Numbered from the stretch's first letter, positions 22,933 to 34,427 are shown. The stretch is DNA of 39,521 bases from Polysphondylium violaceum (GCA_000277445.1 AJWJ01000195.1:1-39521); one strand, 5' to 3'. Notes: generated by a model from the sequence alone, not told the origin. Numbers and translations are program-made.

Positions 22933-23466
22933 TATCTTTATTTATTTATCTTATCTATTATTATTATTACGATTACTATTGAATGAATGATTTTCGTGCC
23001 ACATTAAACTATTTATTTATTAATCTTTAAAATCGTGTATTAAAATTTTAAATTCTAAATTTTTTCAATCGAGTGGGTATGTATGTGTGTGTGGGTGAGT
23101 GATATATCTATAAATTGATTTTGTGTAATAGTCGATATCCATTTTCATGTGATGGTTTCTTTTCAAATTCTTTCTGCATTTTATTTGTTCTGGGGAAATA
23201 TGTCTTTTCAGAGCATTTTTGGTCTAAATTTAATTTTTAAAAATTAAAAAAATTAAATTTAATGCTTTTTTCGAAATGCCCAGAACTTTTGATATCTATG
23301 ACATATTTGTCTGAGCGTGCAGTTTGTTTATTTTTAGAGATAATCAATGCATTTAATGGATATTTCATTTTATTGAGTTAAAAAAAATAAAAAGTATCAT
23401 AGTAGAAAAAGAATATTACATAATTGGCTCCAACACTTAGATAACAACTGTAAAAATATATTTTGA
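22933..23466. other. Intergenic region with a long imperfect inverted repeat
   Basis: 534 bp between the YeiH-like start and the 3' end of the Asn-rich gene, both minus strand. Apart from promoter and UTR sequence it holds one notable element, the inverted repeat at 23187-23286, listed separately. Confidence 0.55.
23187..23286. repeat. 100-nt imperfect inverted repeat (hairpin)
   Basis: The outer arms GTTCTGGG (23187-23194) and CCCAGAAC (23279-23286) are perfectly complementary. GCATT pairs with AATGC further in. The inner arms AAATTTAATTTTT and its complement give 13 bp around an A/T loop. Between the outer and inner segments pairing is loose and AT-rich. It could be a small foldback element, a small-RNA precursor or a terminator-type hairpin. 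Strand cannot be set. Confidence 0.5.
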
Positions 23467-26223
23467 TTAATAAGTTTTAGTTGAATATCTTTCAGAATAA
23501 ACTTCTTGATCAGTTAACTCAGTTTTTAATTCTTTTAATTTATCCTTTAACAAAGCGAGTCTTGTTCTCTCTGCTTCGGCAATCTTTTTCACTTGACCCA
23601 ATTCTTTTTCTTTTTGGGAGCTTTCTTTGTGTAATCTATCAATTTCTTTCAGTTTATGCATAATGACTTCAGAGGGTGATCCAACAAAAAGATTACTATT
23701 AAAACTTGAATTATTAAAACTATTATTTGATGTTCCTGAAAAACTATTGGAAGGGCTAAATTGGCCTATTCTGGGTGATAGTCTTGAAGTTGGTGATAAA
23801 TTATCATGACTTGAAGATTTTCTTACTTGACTAACTGGAATACTAATTGATCCATTGTTATTAATATTATTATTATTAATCATATTATGATGATTATTAC
23901 TATTATTACTATTATTATTATTAATAAATAAATTTGTTGTTGATTTTGGTGAATTACAATAGATTGGGGTAGAAATTGGAGTAGGTGAAAAATGATGATG
24001 AGTATGACAAGGTGCAGGAGTACCATTTGCAATATAATCTGATAAAATATTTTCATCACAATATCTATCTAGAGAAAGATCTTGGAATTGCTTAAGATCA
24101 CCCATTTCTACAAATACAGGCTCCAACTCTGGACTCTTTACTTGTTTTTTACCATTTTGTAAATTGAGTGCACGAGTCAATTTTTTAATTTCATCCTTTA
24201 GTTGATTTGATTTCAATCGTTCTTTTTGAGCTCTGAGAGCAACTTTAAAAATTGCATCTTCTTTTTCTCGAATTTCTCTTTGCGATTGATTCTGTAGACT
24301 ATCCACCTGTCTAGATTCTTCTTCAAGAATTAATTTTAGTTCATTGGCTTTGTTTGTTAGGAATATGGTTTTTAAACTTTCATATTCAAGTATATCTCTT
24401 ATTCTATGAATTTCATTTTCTTTTTTCTCTAATAATCTATTTAAATGTACCAATTCTTTTTTTTCTTCTGTATAATATTTTTGTTGTTGTTGTTGAATTG
24501 GTGATTGTTGTTGATTATTATTATTACTACTGTTTATATTTGGTGAAAATAATGATGAGGATGAATTTCTATTTGTACCTGGTGAATTAAATTTTAAACT
24601 TTGTAAAGGTGATGAAATTGATGAAGAAGAGGAAGATGATAATTGTTGATTTTGATGGCTATTGTGATGAATCATTGAAGGGCTTGGTGAACTACATAAA
24701 GATTCATATGAAAACTTTTCATTTATCTTCTTCATATCTAAATTACTATTGGATCTGAGTTGACTAACTGTTGATATTGATTTCTTTAGTTTAGTAATTT
24801 GATCTGTAACTTGCATTGATTTCTTTTTATGATTCTCTGCCACCAACAACAATCTAACAATTTCCTTTTCCTTGAATTCCACCTGTTTTCTTTTCTTTTC
24901 CACCAATTTACCCCAATACTCTCTTTCAGATTGAACCAATTGAGAAAGTTCTTCATATTTTTCTTTAAGAAATGCAGATTTAACTGCTTCTGTATGTGCT
25001 CGATTTCTAACTCTTTCTAGCTCTTCATCTTTGGTTTGATAGGAATTTACCAACACTGATACAGATTCTCCTTCTTTATCTGTTGATTTAGAAGGCAATT
25101 CTTTTGGTGATTCAGGTGGATCCCAAAATGATAGTGAAGAAAGTGGTGGTGAATCTATAACTGATGAAGGTGAAGTGAGGTGATTTGTATTTGTTGTTAC
25201 TGCTGATGATGCTAATAAAGATGGTGGAGTTAAAACCAATGATGAATTTGCTGTACCAGTTGTACTATCCATCATAATTGGTGTTAATTGTGGATTAGCT
25301 GTACCTTCAATAGCTAATAAGGCCGATACTTTTTCAATTATATTTTTTCGATTATGTTCATTTGTTGTTGTTGTTGTTTGTGGTGAATCTTCAATAGATA
25401 TCGTCGATGATGGTGATGATGGATTTGATGTATCTTCATAAAAATCTTTAATATATGAATGTAATAATTCTTTATATTCTATATTTATTATTATTATTAT
25501 TAGTAAAATGTCTATTGATAAATAATGAAATGTATATTTACCTTTTATATAATTTGAATATGCCAAAGAATCTCTTTTATCTTTTTCAGCCAATTTAGTT
25601 TGTCTTCCAATTTCTTTTTCTCTAATTTGAATGTGATTCGATAATATATTTTTTGCCTCATCTTTATCTAGAGAAAAAGATCTAAAATGTTTTCTTTTTG
25701 GATTACTTGTATTTAAAGATGTTGAATATACAGGTGAGGTTATTGAGTTTGTTTTACTATTATTTAATTTTCCATTTAGTGTTGATTCTGGATGACTTGT
25801 TGATAAATTACTATTATTATTGTTATTATTACTATTGTTTTTATTAGTAATATTATTATTACTAATATTATTACTATTATTTTCAATAATACTATATTTT
25901 TTTAAACTTTCACCTAAACTTATATTATTTAAACTATTGCTAGTATTTAATTTTGGATTTTTAAAATTTAAATCACTTTTAATTTCAAATCCTTTACTAT
26001 ATAGTTTTGGTTGATAATCTGAAATAATCTCTGTTGAAACCATAGGCTGATAGTGATATATATTCTCTTGAGATTTATAATTATTACTATTGTTATTGTT
26101 GTTATTACTACTGATGTTATTTCCACTATTTATACTACAACTACTATTATTTCCAATATTATTACTCTTTTTATTACCAACCAATGGACTTCCTGTCACT
26201 TGAGATGATTTTAATGTCTCCAT
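23467..26223 (-). CDS. Asn-rich coiled-coil protein of unknown function
   Basis: Exons 26223-25542 and 25478-23467 give 897 residues. The intervening 63 nt (GTAAAT...AAATATAG) is a GT-AG intron that is a multiple of three and has no in-frame stop; removal joins YIK to EYKELLHSYIKDFYED, whereas retention would insert a run of Ile/Leu residues. The N-terminal 220 residues are Asn/Ser low complexity. Charged coiled coils occupy about 400-500, 600-720 and the C-terminal 60 residues, with heptad-like KELGQVKKIAEAERTRLALLK. Homopolymeric Asn tracts separate them. No enzymatic motif or membrane span. A cytoskeletal or scaffold role is only a guess from architecture. Confidence 0.75.
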   Translation of the reverse strand: METLKSSQVTGSPLVGNKKSNNIGNNSSCSINSGNNISSNNNNNNSNNYKSQENIYHYQPMVSTEIISDYQPKLYSKGFEIKSDLNFKNPKLNTSNSLNNISLGESLKKYSIIENNSNNISNNNITNKNNSNNNNNNSNLSTSHPESTLNGKLNNSKTNSITSPVYSTSLNTSNPKRKHFRSFSLDKDEAKNILSNHIQIREKEIGRQTKLAEKDKRDSLAYSNYIKGKYTFHYLSIDILLIIIIINIEYKELLHSYIKDFYEDTSNPSSPSSTISIEDSPQTTTTTNEHNRKNIIEKVSALLAIEGTANPQLTPIMMDSTTGTANSSLVLTPPSLLASSAVTTNTNHLTSPSSVIDSPPLSSLSFWDPPESPKELPSKSTDKEGESVSVLVNSYQTKDEELERVRNRAHTEAVKSAFLKEKYEELSQLVQSEREYWGKLVEKKRKQVEFKEKEIVRLLLVAENHKKKSMQVTDQITKLKKSISTVSQLRSNSNLDMKKINEKFSYESLCSSPSPSMIHHNSHQNQQLSSSSSSSISSPLQSLKFNSPGTNRNSSSSLFSPNINSSNNNNQQQSPIQQQQQKYYTEEKKELVHLNRLLEKKENEIHRIRDILEYESLKTIFLTNKANELKLILEEESRQVDSLQNQSQREIREKEDAIFKVALRAQKERLKSNQLKDEIKKLTRALNLQNGKKQVKSPELEPVFVEMGDLKQFQDLSLDRYCDENILSDYIANGTPAPCHTHHHFSPTPISTPIYCNSPKSTTNLFINNNNSNNSNNHHNMINNNNINNNGSISIPVSQVRKSSSHDNLSPTSRLSPRIGQFSPSNSFSGTSNNSFNNSSFNSNLFVGSPSEVIMHKLKEIDRLHKESSQKEKELGQVKKIAEAERTRLALLKDKLKELKTELTDQEVYSERYSTKTY

Positions 26224-28306
26224 TTTTTTTGTAAGAAATATAGATACGATAGGATAGGATATTTATGAATGAATGAATGAATATGATATGTGTATGTCAC
26301 GAGAAAATAATAAATTAAAAATATAAAATACAATTGTGAGTTGTCTCACATTAAACTATTAAAAAAAGAGAAGAAAAAAAAAAAAAGCAAGCAGCAAGAC
26401 CACACACAAATAAGTTGTTAAATTTGTGGGTTGTTGTTGTTGCTGTTGATATTACTATTACTATTACTATTGGTGTGTCTGATATATATGATATATCAAT
26501 AAAACTATAATTAAACTAAATATATAGATAACTGCGTGTTTGGTTTATTATTATTTACAGATAAAACTAAAAAAAAAGTATTATGAAGTGGTGGTGTGTG
26601 GTATAATTGAAAAAATGAAAATGAAAAAAACAAGAATATTTTCAATACTGCTACTACTACACACACAATAACATATAAAATAACTAAAAAAAGAAAGAAA
26701 TCAAAGTGTCAATATAAATAAAAAAAAGAAAAAAATTCAAAAAAAATAAAATTTTAAAAAAAACAAGAAATTGTATATTCTAAAAAACTAAAGTCTGTTG
26801 TTGTTGTTTTGTGGGTGTTGATGCGAGTGTGCTCTGGGTATTGTTATTGCAATTGTGGTTGTTATTGATTACTATGATTATTCATCTAATTTCTGGGTAT
26901 TAAGTGTAAATTTATTAGTATTACATGAAAAACTCTATTTCACGATTCTAATAGTTTATTTTCGACTATCTATGCACAACGAGTGTATGATGAAAATGAA
27001 AGCGATGTGAGAGATTAAATTTTATATGATGATGTATGTATGTGTATGCGCGTGTGTGAGTGTGTGAGATTGTGTCTATTTTTATATGAGCGTATGAATG
27101 CAACAAGTGTGTATTTAAGACTTGAAATAGTCTATAGTTGTCAATAATTTGATTATAGTAATTATAATCATAAACAGTTGTTTTTTTTTTTTCTTTTTTT
27201 TTTTATTATTTTGCAAATATCACAAATTCAGCAAATTTAGTTGAATAATCCAAATAAATATTCTTTTTTTTTTTACTTTTTTTTTTTTTTTTATTCAATA
27301 TTGGTGTTGTGGTTTGCTGTAGAACAAAAAGAATTTTAAAATGATAGGATTTTATCTGAGCAAAATAAAAAATGAAATGTGGGTGTTGTTCAGACACAAA
27401 TAAAAGTGTGTGGTGGGGTTGGATATGATATGTTATGAAACAGATTTTCATTTATCATTCATGTCATATCAAAATTCATTGGCGTTACACTTACACATAT
27501 TCAGAATTTATATATATCTTTTTAACAAAAAGATTCAAAACTATTGCTGTTGTAATAACAAAACCAAAGAATAGCTACTGATAGATAGTAAATAAATAAA
27601 TCAATAAATATAATTTGTGTGATTAATCTATCTATCTAGATAAGTGGACAAAAATCAAATGAATATATTTCAAATTTATTATAAACTTATTACTCAAGAA
27701 TATACCAAAAAAGTAGAAGAGAAAAAAAAAAAACCAAAATGATTTCGCCTCCTCGTTCTCATGACAAATTAAATTAAAAAATTAAATAAAAAAAATTAAA
27801 AAAAAATGGATTTGGAAAGATAGATCCTGCACGCAACTATAAATCTCATTTAGTTTCAAAGGAGTTTTGAAACTCATATATTTCCCTGAAAAAGACAATC
27901 AACATAAATCCTCTAAAAAGCTTATTGGCACTAAAAATATCAAAATCTAAACAAACCATATAATTTTGACCAATCGAGTTGGGAGTAAAAAGCTGTTTTC
28001 AGTAGTTTATTTTTTTCCTTTCTCAAAATGATATAAGAGAAACAGACATTATTATTATATTAAGTTTTTTTATTTTATTATATATAAAAGATACATTAGG
28101 AAGGTTTGTTTGTTGTGTTGTGTTGTTATTTACTGTATTATTATCCTTATTGAGGGAGGTTGTGGTGGTGGGTTGAGTGTGTTTTTGCGAATAAATATAG
28201 ATAGTGGGAGTAGGCTTTGATTTGACAAGTCTATCTTGGTTACCTATACTGTGTGTTGTTTTTCTTTTCTTTCTAATACTATTTACCAACTACTACTATA
28301 AATAAT
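26224..28306. other. Long intergenic region, no gene recognised
   Basis: About 2.1 kb upstream of the Asn-rich gene and downstream of the His-rich gene. It is very AT-rich, with TG/CA-rich patches (near 26390-26420, 26590-26610, 27030-27070) and long T runs near 27180-27300. A 9-bp perfect hairpin, AGTTTCAAA / TTTGAAACT with a 5-nt loop, lies at 27852-27874. Short open frames here are low complexity and lack coding character. I see no tRNA or snRNA. Confidence 0.55.
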
Positions 28307-29605
28307 TTAATGAGATAATGGATAATTGGTCTTGGTCAATTCAACATAACGTTCCTTTAATTCTGGGTTATATTTGAAATAGTCTTCTTGGAATTGAGTA
28401 AATGTCTTTTTATCTTCTTTTTTAGTAGTTCTGGCAATATAGAGTGCATATACAACTGGAATACCGAGTACACCATAAACAAATATTGGGTGAATGGGGG
28501 ATTTGGAATTGGGCTAAAAAAGGAAACGGTTTTGGGGTTAGTATATGCATAAAAGGAAATTAATTTAAAGGGCAACAATAATACATACTGGTCTGTTTTG
28601 GTAATAACCTCTTTCGGCAGTATCTTCAACATCATCTGGATCAACGTGATGGTGGTGATCGTCGTGGTGATCGTCGTGATGTTCACCTTCTTTGTGATGG
28701 TGGTGGTCGTCAGTGTGTTTGTGTGCAGCACCAGCGGCAGTGGCGGTGGCGGCGGTGGTGGCAGTGGCTTTTTCAGATTTAAAAGATTCTTCGATTCTCT
28801 TTCTGATGGCTTCTTCGTCTGGGTTTTCGAGATCAGCTTCAGTGATGAGTGATGAAGAGAATTCATTGACAGAGGCCTTTTGTCTACCTTGAATGAGATC
28901 TAAATATTGTTTGATGTCGTGATCCTCTTTCACGTCTTGAATCAAGGTGTTGAGCATACGATCAACTTCTGGATCTTGGATATCGACGTCGGCAGCGTCT
29001 GCTGCGGCGGTGCTTTCTTTGCTGATCACGCTTAATTCATCTTTAAAGAGTAATTGGGCATCTTGAGCTCTCTTTAGTAAAGATGCATCGACTGCTGCTG
29101 TATTTGTAAGATTGACTCTGGGGATCAAAGATGATGCGTTGAATTCTGAAATATCTGAAATCTCTTTATAGTTTTGAGCATCACCGATTGGGTATCTGCT
29201 TTCCAAGTCGTCCATGATCTCGTTGGATGGCTCTTCATAGTGAGCCTCGTGAGCACCACCGTGAGCAGCATCGTGATCATGGTGGTCCTCTAAATAGTAT
29301 ACACCATTTGGTTGATCATATTCCTTTGGAATCTCATACTCTGGTTTGAACAATGCTAATTTCTCGTGATGGTGATCGCCGTGGTGATCATCGTCATGTT
29401 CATTCTTAGGTACTTTAATATTTGGATCCACCTTTTCTTGAGTGTTTTTAAATTCTGGATGTCTGACTGTGAGACGTGGTTCTTGACTAGTACCGTAATA
29501 TCTAGTTGTCGATGCTAATCTATTACTATTGCTGCTGCTGAGTACTAATCTATTATTCTTTGCACTACTGAGAGTAGTTCTAAACAACTTTGATGCCAAC
29601 ATCAT
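28307..29605 (-). CDS. His-rich, probably mitochondrial, single-span membrane protein
   Basis: Exons 29605-28589 and 28513-28307 give 407 residues; the 75-nt intron is GTATGT...TTTTTTAG. The N terminus (MMLASKLFRTTLSSAKNNRL, then many Ser/Asn/Arg and no acidic residue for about 40 residues) is a good mitochondrial presequence. Two His/Asp clusters follow: EHDDDHHGDHHHEK near residue 70 and a longer one near 300-325. After the second exon joins comes one transmembrane helix, IFVYGVLGIPVVYALYIAR, and a charged tail ending in FQEDYFKYNPELKERYVELTK. The layout (presequence, matrix or intermembrane domain, one C-terminal span) resembles accessory subunits of inner-membrane complexes, but I do not recognise a specific family. 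The His clusters could bind metal. Confidence 0.75.
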
Positions 29606-30907
29606 TTTTCCTCTTTTTTTTCCCTAATCTGTAGTGTGTGTGAAAAACTATAAGCTATGCTATATTGAAAACAAATCGACTTGTTAATCAATAAATTCTA
29701 TACGAGCAAAGAGTGTTGTTGATAAAAAAAAAAAAGAATAATCGAAAAAACTGAGTGATCCGCATAAAGAGCCCTCTCAGCTTTTTGTTGTGAATGAAAA
29801 TTTTTTTTTTTTAAAAAAAAATCAAAATTAAGAACTTCGTTTTTTTTTATTTTTGATCATAACAAGGGCCTTTGAGTCTTTTAATTTATTATGTTGTGAT
29901 GGGCTACTACCTTGATTCTTATTCTATATTGTATAATTATATTTTCAATTATTGATGAATTATGTAAAAATCAACTTATCGTCTCACCAATTTTGGTTCG
30001 TGGATATCATCAACTGATTAGTTTTTTAGAATTAGAATTAAAATTGTGTATATTTTGAGTCACAATCATCATTAATTCAAAACCAAGTCATAGATTCATT
30101 AGAGTATGGGGGGCGTATTTATTCATTTTATCATATGGTGTGTTGTTGTTTTAGTTTGTTTTAACAATCTTTTCTTTTTAAAAAAAAGAGTGGACATCTC
30201 TTCTATACATATAGTTTATCTAAAATCTAGGTGATTTATTATTTTGTTTGACAAAATAAACACAAATGCAGTGAATAAATAAATATCTATGTGTTTGTGT
30301 TAATATTCAAAGTATTGCTTCAATCTACTTTTTTGAGAGGCAGATCTTGACAACATGAGCGAGACATTCTAAAAATCCCTTTTTTGCTGAATTTATGTTT
30401 TTTTTTTTCAGTGACACATCATAAATGATATCAGGTGATGAATTTGTGATTGGATGATGGGAGGTGATTTTTTATTTTTTATTGTTTTTTTTTTTTTTTC
30501 CTCAAAACATCACATGACCAAGAAAACTGGGAAAAGATTTTTATAAAAATTTAAAAAAAATAAAAAAAATAATCAAACCAAGATTTTCGGTGTAATATTA
30601 TTTGTGAGCAACTTTTTTTGAAACACCACATACTATACTCCACTCATAATATATATATTATATGTTTATATATACAGATAATTAATATATCTACAAATTA
30701 CATTCAGATACTTATATTCACCATTTGCACTATATTTCCCAAATTTTATTTTAAAATAAAAGAAACAGAGATTATTCAAATATTTTCCCTAAATTTCACA
30801 CCTGTCAACCACTAAACACAACACACCAATTTGCCCAGTTTTAAAAACTAGACACCACACTTATAAATTCATTTTTTTTTTAATTTTTAAAACACTTTTT
30901 GACATCC
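29606..30907. promoter_or_regulatory. Long divergent intergenic region
   Basis: 1.3 kb between two outward-facing genes. AT-rich with many A and T runs. There is no coding-like frame and no RNA I recognise. It must contain the promoters of the His-rich mitochondrial protein (-) and the PH-domain protein (+). Confidence 0.5.
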
Positions 30908-31730
30908 ATGGATAATAATAGTAATAATAATATAGAGGGAGAGAATAGTAATAGTACAAATAATGAAAACAACAATGTTGTTTCAAACAATTTAACAGAC
31001 AACAATAGTAATAGTAGCAGAAGCAGTAGTGACAGTAGTTTAAAAGAAGATAAAGAGAAAATCAATTCAATGTCAGAGTCTAGTTCCACCCTGACATTTG
31101 AGTCGAGGGCATGCTCTACCTCTAGTCTGACATCAATGATTAGCAGTATAAGTAGCCACAGTAGTATTATGAGCAACAGTTCCTCTTCAATCTTTGTTGC
31201 ATCATCATCATCCTCACCAACCACACCAACCAAAAGAAAACTAATCGAAGGTGAATTAGTTAAACAAGGTCATATATTTAAAAGTTGGAGAACTAGATGG
31301 TTTAAAATTGAAGATGGTTACCTCTGTTACTATAAATCAAAAGAGGTATGTATATTTGAAAACACTATTTCTTGTTTTGTAGCGTGGTTACTAATAATGA
31401 AAAACTCAATAAAACAGGAAGCAGAACCAATTGATAAAGTTCCTTTAAGAGGAGCAAGGGTTTCAAAAAAACCCTTCCATGATCGACCAAATACATTTGA
31501 ATTAATAGCTACAACAATGAGAAAAATATTTCTATTACAAGGAAAAGATACTCAGGTAAATATTCTTGATATGTCAAGAAAAAAACAAAAATCATAAATG
31601 TGGTACTAATTTTTTAAACCCCCCCCCTCATCACACTAAACAGGATGTAGATTTTTGGATGACAGAGCTTACTAAAGAAATTGAATATGCCCGAAGCCTC
31701 TATTCAAAAACTCAACAAACCAGAATATAA
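30908..31730 (+). CDS. PH-domain protein with Ser/Asn-rich N terminus
   Basis: Exons 30908-31345, 31418-31555 and 31644-31730 give 220 residues; introns start GTATGT and GTAAAT and end AAACAG, all in phase 0. The first 110 residues are Asn/Ser runs. Residues about 115-215 are a pleckstrin-homology domain: IEGELVKQGHIFKSWRTRWFKIEDGYLCYYKSKE, then VPLRGARV and FELIATTMRKIFLLQGKDTQDVDFWMTELTKEIE, with the conserved Trp in the C-terminal helix. Basic residues in the first loop (KQG..K.WRTRW) fit phosphoinositide binding, which is inference. There are no other domains, so it may be a membrane-targeted adaptor. It is convergent with a myotubularin phosphatase. Confidence 0.88.
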
Positions 31731-31991
31731 TCATAATATAATATAGCAATAGCAAAAGCAATAATAATAATAATGACTCAGTTCGAATTGATCAATTATT
31801 TGTACATACACATCCCCAAATATAAAAAAACCTTACACACAAAGCAAATTTATTGGTTAACTTTAGATTTTCCACTTTCAATCAATCGCTCACTTGATCT
31901 GATTAATCATTAGATTAAGGTATATAATAATAATAATAAACAATACATTTATAAAATACTATTATAAAAAGGATAATATATAATTTTTATT

Positions 31992-34199
31992 TTAAATAAT
32001 ATCTTTTTCAACAACTTGTTGAGTAATTTCATTATCACCACTTTTACTAATACTACTATTACTACTAATAATATCATCAATATCGTTATTATTATTTTGA
32101 TTACTATTATTATTATTTTGATTATTACTATTATTATTTATATTATTAATGTTTAATAAATTTAATTTTCTATTTAGTTCTTGTAATTCTTCTAATTGTT
32201 TAAAGAGATTATTATTTGTCATTTTAAGATTGATTGCAATTTTTTGATAATCCATTGGTTCCTTTAATGGATTTCTCCAGTAACGGAGATAATAATTTTT
32301 CCACAAGACAATGTGTTCACTCTTCCACTCTGGCAAATGGAATGGTCTTTCCTTGTCACTGAAAAAGGGATTTAAATAGGGTTCAAGGGGGTTGGTGTTG
32401 ATGTAGGACCAGAGAGAGGTGGTTTTGGATTTCAATTGGAATACGGATCTCTCTTTGTCATTGTTGTAGAGAAAAGTGCCAAATTGACAGCTGTAGAGGG
32501 CGTCGAGAATGGTGATTAGATAGGTTTCGTTAAATTCAAAGAAGTCATAGTATTGGTTCATGAGTTGAAAGACACAATCGATAAATTGGAGAAAGATGGG
32601 CGAACGCTGGCTGTCGGAATACGAGTTTCTGTCGCCGTGTCTAACACGATTTTGGAAGCAGTGGCCAAAGGCAAGCCATTCTTTTTCTATGAGCACTTGG
32701 AAGCCTTCGATGGTACGATAGTAGGTGTCTTGCATGAGCATGGCGAGCGACGAGATTTGACTGGTTCTATCCCAGCCATCGCTGCAATGCAAGAGGACGG
32801 GGTGGCCCTGGTTCATGAGCTCCACAGCTCTCGAGGCGCCCAACAAGACGGTTCTGAGATGATCGAGCCACTTGGTCTGATCGAGGCCCGAGAGCCAGTT
32901 TTCGTCATTGTTTGATTGGCAAAAGGCCTCGAGTTTGTTGATCGAGTCTCTCATCGAGTGGATGTTGGCAATGCCAAGAAACTCTATTTCGCAATTATAG
33001 TTGAGCTCGTAGCCCATGCCCTTGGCCACGTTGGCAATGGCGTTGGCCTTGGGACGTGCGTCCAAGAGATAGAGCTGCTTGTTGGTGGGCGAGGCCAGAC
33101 GGATAGAGTCGACAAGCTTTTCATCGACCGAGCATTTCTGACGAGTGATACCGACCATGGGCTGCGAGGAACGGGTCAGAGGGATGCCATCTTTGCTGAT
33201 CCACGACAGTGCGGGGATACGGCCTTTGGATCTAAAGTTCATGCACTGGATCACCTCTTCGTCTGTGATGGCGGCCGGCACAACAAACATGGATGGATAG
33301 GTGGGATTTTTGTACTCGGTGTTGGCCATTGAGGCGGTCCATTTCTGTTCGTTGATTCCCAAAATACCCTGTCTCATGTACTCTTTAAACAACTCGTACA
33401 CTCTCCAGCCATCCTGTGTGGCCGACTTGGCTGGACAGTATTTGAATGCGAAAAAGTTGTGTGGATCTTGGAATGCAAATGTACGTAGTTTGTGAATGAT
33501 GGGTGCAGTGAAATCTTGGTTGTTGTACTGTTGTTGTTGATGATGCATATAATGATACTCTGGATTAAAAGATGCATTGCTCATGGCCTGTTCTCTGGGA
33601 TTGATGAAAAACTCTATTTTTCTAAAGTTCTTTCCCCAGATACATATGGTGTGATCAAATTTAAAATTGTTGACCTTGTCCACTCTATAGATGGTTGTCA
33701 GAGGAATCGATGCAATCTCACTAAAACTAGTTCTACCGATAAAAATAATCTTGAAATTGGTTATAAATAACTGTGCTCTAATTGTTTCACTGGTTTGATA
33801 ATCTAAATAGTATACTGAAATCCCATCTCTTTCTACCATTGTCTCTCCTTCTAATGTACATATATTTGTAATTGGTATAGTAACATTGTTATTATTATTA
33901 TTTTGATTACTATTATTACTATTATTACTATTATTATTGTTATTTTGACTGCTACTACTATTATTATAATTAAAAGTTTGATAATAACTGTTATTTGAAT
34001 TTTGATTTGTCATTGATAAAGGATCAGTGGATGGTTGTTCAAATGATTGTTGGGAATTTAAAGATTTTGATAGTGGTGAATCTATTATATTTTGATTATA
34101 ATTGTTATGATTGTTGTTACTGTTGTTGCTATTATTATTTGCTGGTGTTGTATTGGGTGTTGATGGATTTGTAGAGTTGATATTATTCTGAAAATTCAT
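31992..34199 (-). CDS. Myotubularin-family phosphoinositide 3-phosphatase
   Basis: Single exon, 735 residues. After an Asn-rich N terminus of about 110 residues comes a PH-GRAM domain (CTLEGETMVERDGISVYYLDY, AQLFITNFKIIFIGRTSF). The catalytic core follows: GWRVYELFKEYMRQGI, PALSWISKDGIPLTRSSQPMVG, YLLDARPKANAIANVAKGMGYE. The active site is HCSDGWDRTSQ, a CX5R motif with Cys472 and Arg478 and the Asp residues typical of active myotubularins, so it should be catalytic. The family removes the 3-phosphate from PI(3)P and PI(3,5)P2 on endosomes. A C-terminal helix (KMTNNNLFKQLEELQELNRKL) could form a coiled coil for dimerisation, followed by Asn runs. Confidence 0.94.
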   Translation of the reverse strand: MNFQNNINSTNPSTPNTTPANNNSNNSNNNHNNYNQNIIDSPLSKSLNSQQSFEQPSTDPLSMTNQNSNNSYYQTFNYNNSSSSQNNNNNSNNSNNSNQNNNNNNVTIPITNICTLEGETMVERDGISVYYLDYQTSETIRAQLFITNFKIIFIGRTSFSEIASIPLTTIYRVDKVNNFKFDHTICIWGKNFRKIEFFINPREQAMSNASFNPEYHYMHHQQQQYNNQDFTAPIIHKLRTFAFQDPHNFFAFKYCPAKSATQDGWRVYELFKEYMRQGILGINEQKWTASMANTEYKNPTYPSMFVVPAAITDEEVIQCMNFRSKGRIPALSWISKDGIPLTRSSQPMVGITRQKCSVDEKLVDSIRLASPTNKQLYLLDARPKANAIANVAKGMGYELNYNCEIEFLGIANIHSMRDSINKLEAFCQSNNDENWLSGLDQTKWLDHLRTVLLGASRAVELMNQGHPVLLHCSDGWDRTSQISSLAMLMQDTYYRTIEGFQVLIEKEWLAFGHCFQNRVRHGDRNSYSDSQRSPIFLQFIDCVFQLMNQYYDFFEFNETYLITILDALYSCQFGTFLYNNDKERSVFQLKSKTTSLWSYINTNPLEPYLNPFFSDKERPFHLPEWKSEHIVLWKNYYLRYWRNPLKEPMDYQKIAINLKMTNNNLFKQLEELQELNRKLNLLNINNINNNSNNQNNNNSNQNNNNDIDDIISSNSSISKSGDNEITQQVVEKDII

Positions 34200-34427
34200 T
34201 GCATTGATTAATTGAATAAAATAAATAAATTAAAAAATAAAATAAATTAAAAAATTTAAAAAAGGACGTTAGATTTTTTTTTCCTTGTTTTGAAATGAAG
34301 AGATATTGTTTACAATAAAGATCACGATGGTGATTATTGGGTGGGGTGGGGTGAAAGTGTTGAGAAATATCTAAACAAAGAATTATAAAGAAATTTCCAG
34401 GGATATTTATGTGGTGTGATGCTTTGA

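Noticed and set aside
27206-28289. Short minus-strand frames in the 2-kb intergenic region (81 and 88 codons)
   Set aside because: Lys/Asn/Thr/Ile-only low complexity from A/T runs, with no conserved pattern and no splice partner.
28357-28866. 169-codon minus-strand frame overlapping the His-rich protein gene
   Set aside because: It reads a different frame through the intron; the spliced model gives a continuous protein with a membrane helix, and this frame is low complexity.
30880-31233. 117-codon minus-strand frame opposite the PH-domain gene
   Set aside because: Leu/Ile runs are the antisense of AAT/AGT (Asn/Ser) repeats in the real gene.
32553-33332. Two plus-strand frames within the myotubularin gene
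   Set aside because: Antisense of the conserved catalytic core including the CX5R site, so the minus strand is the coding one.
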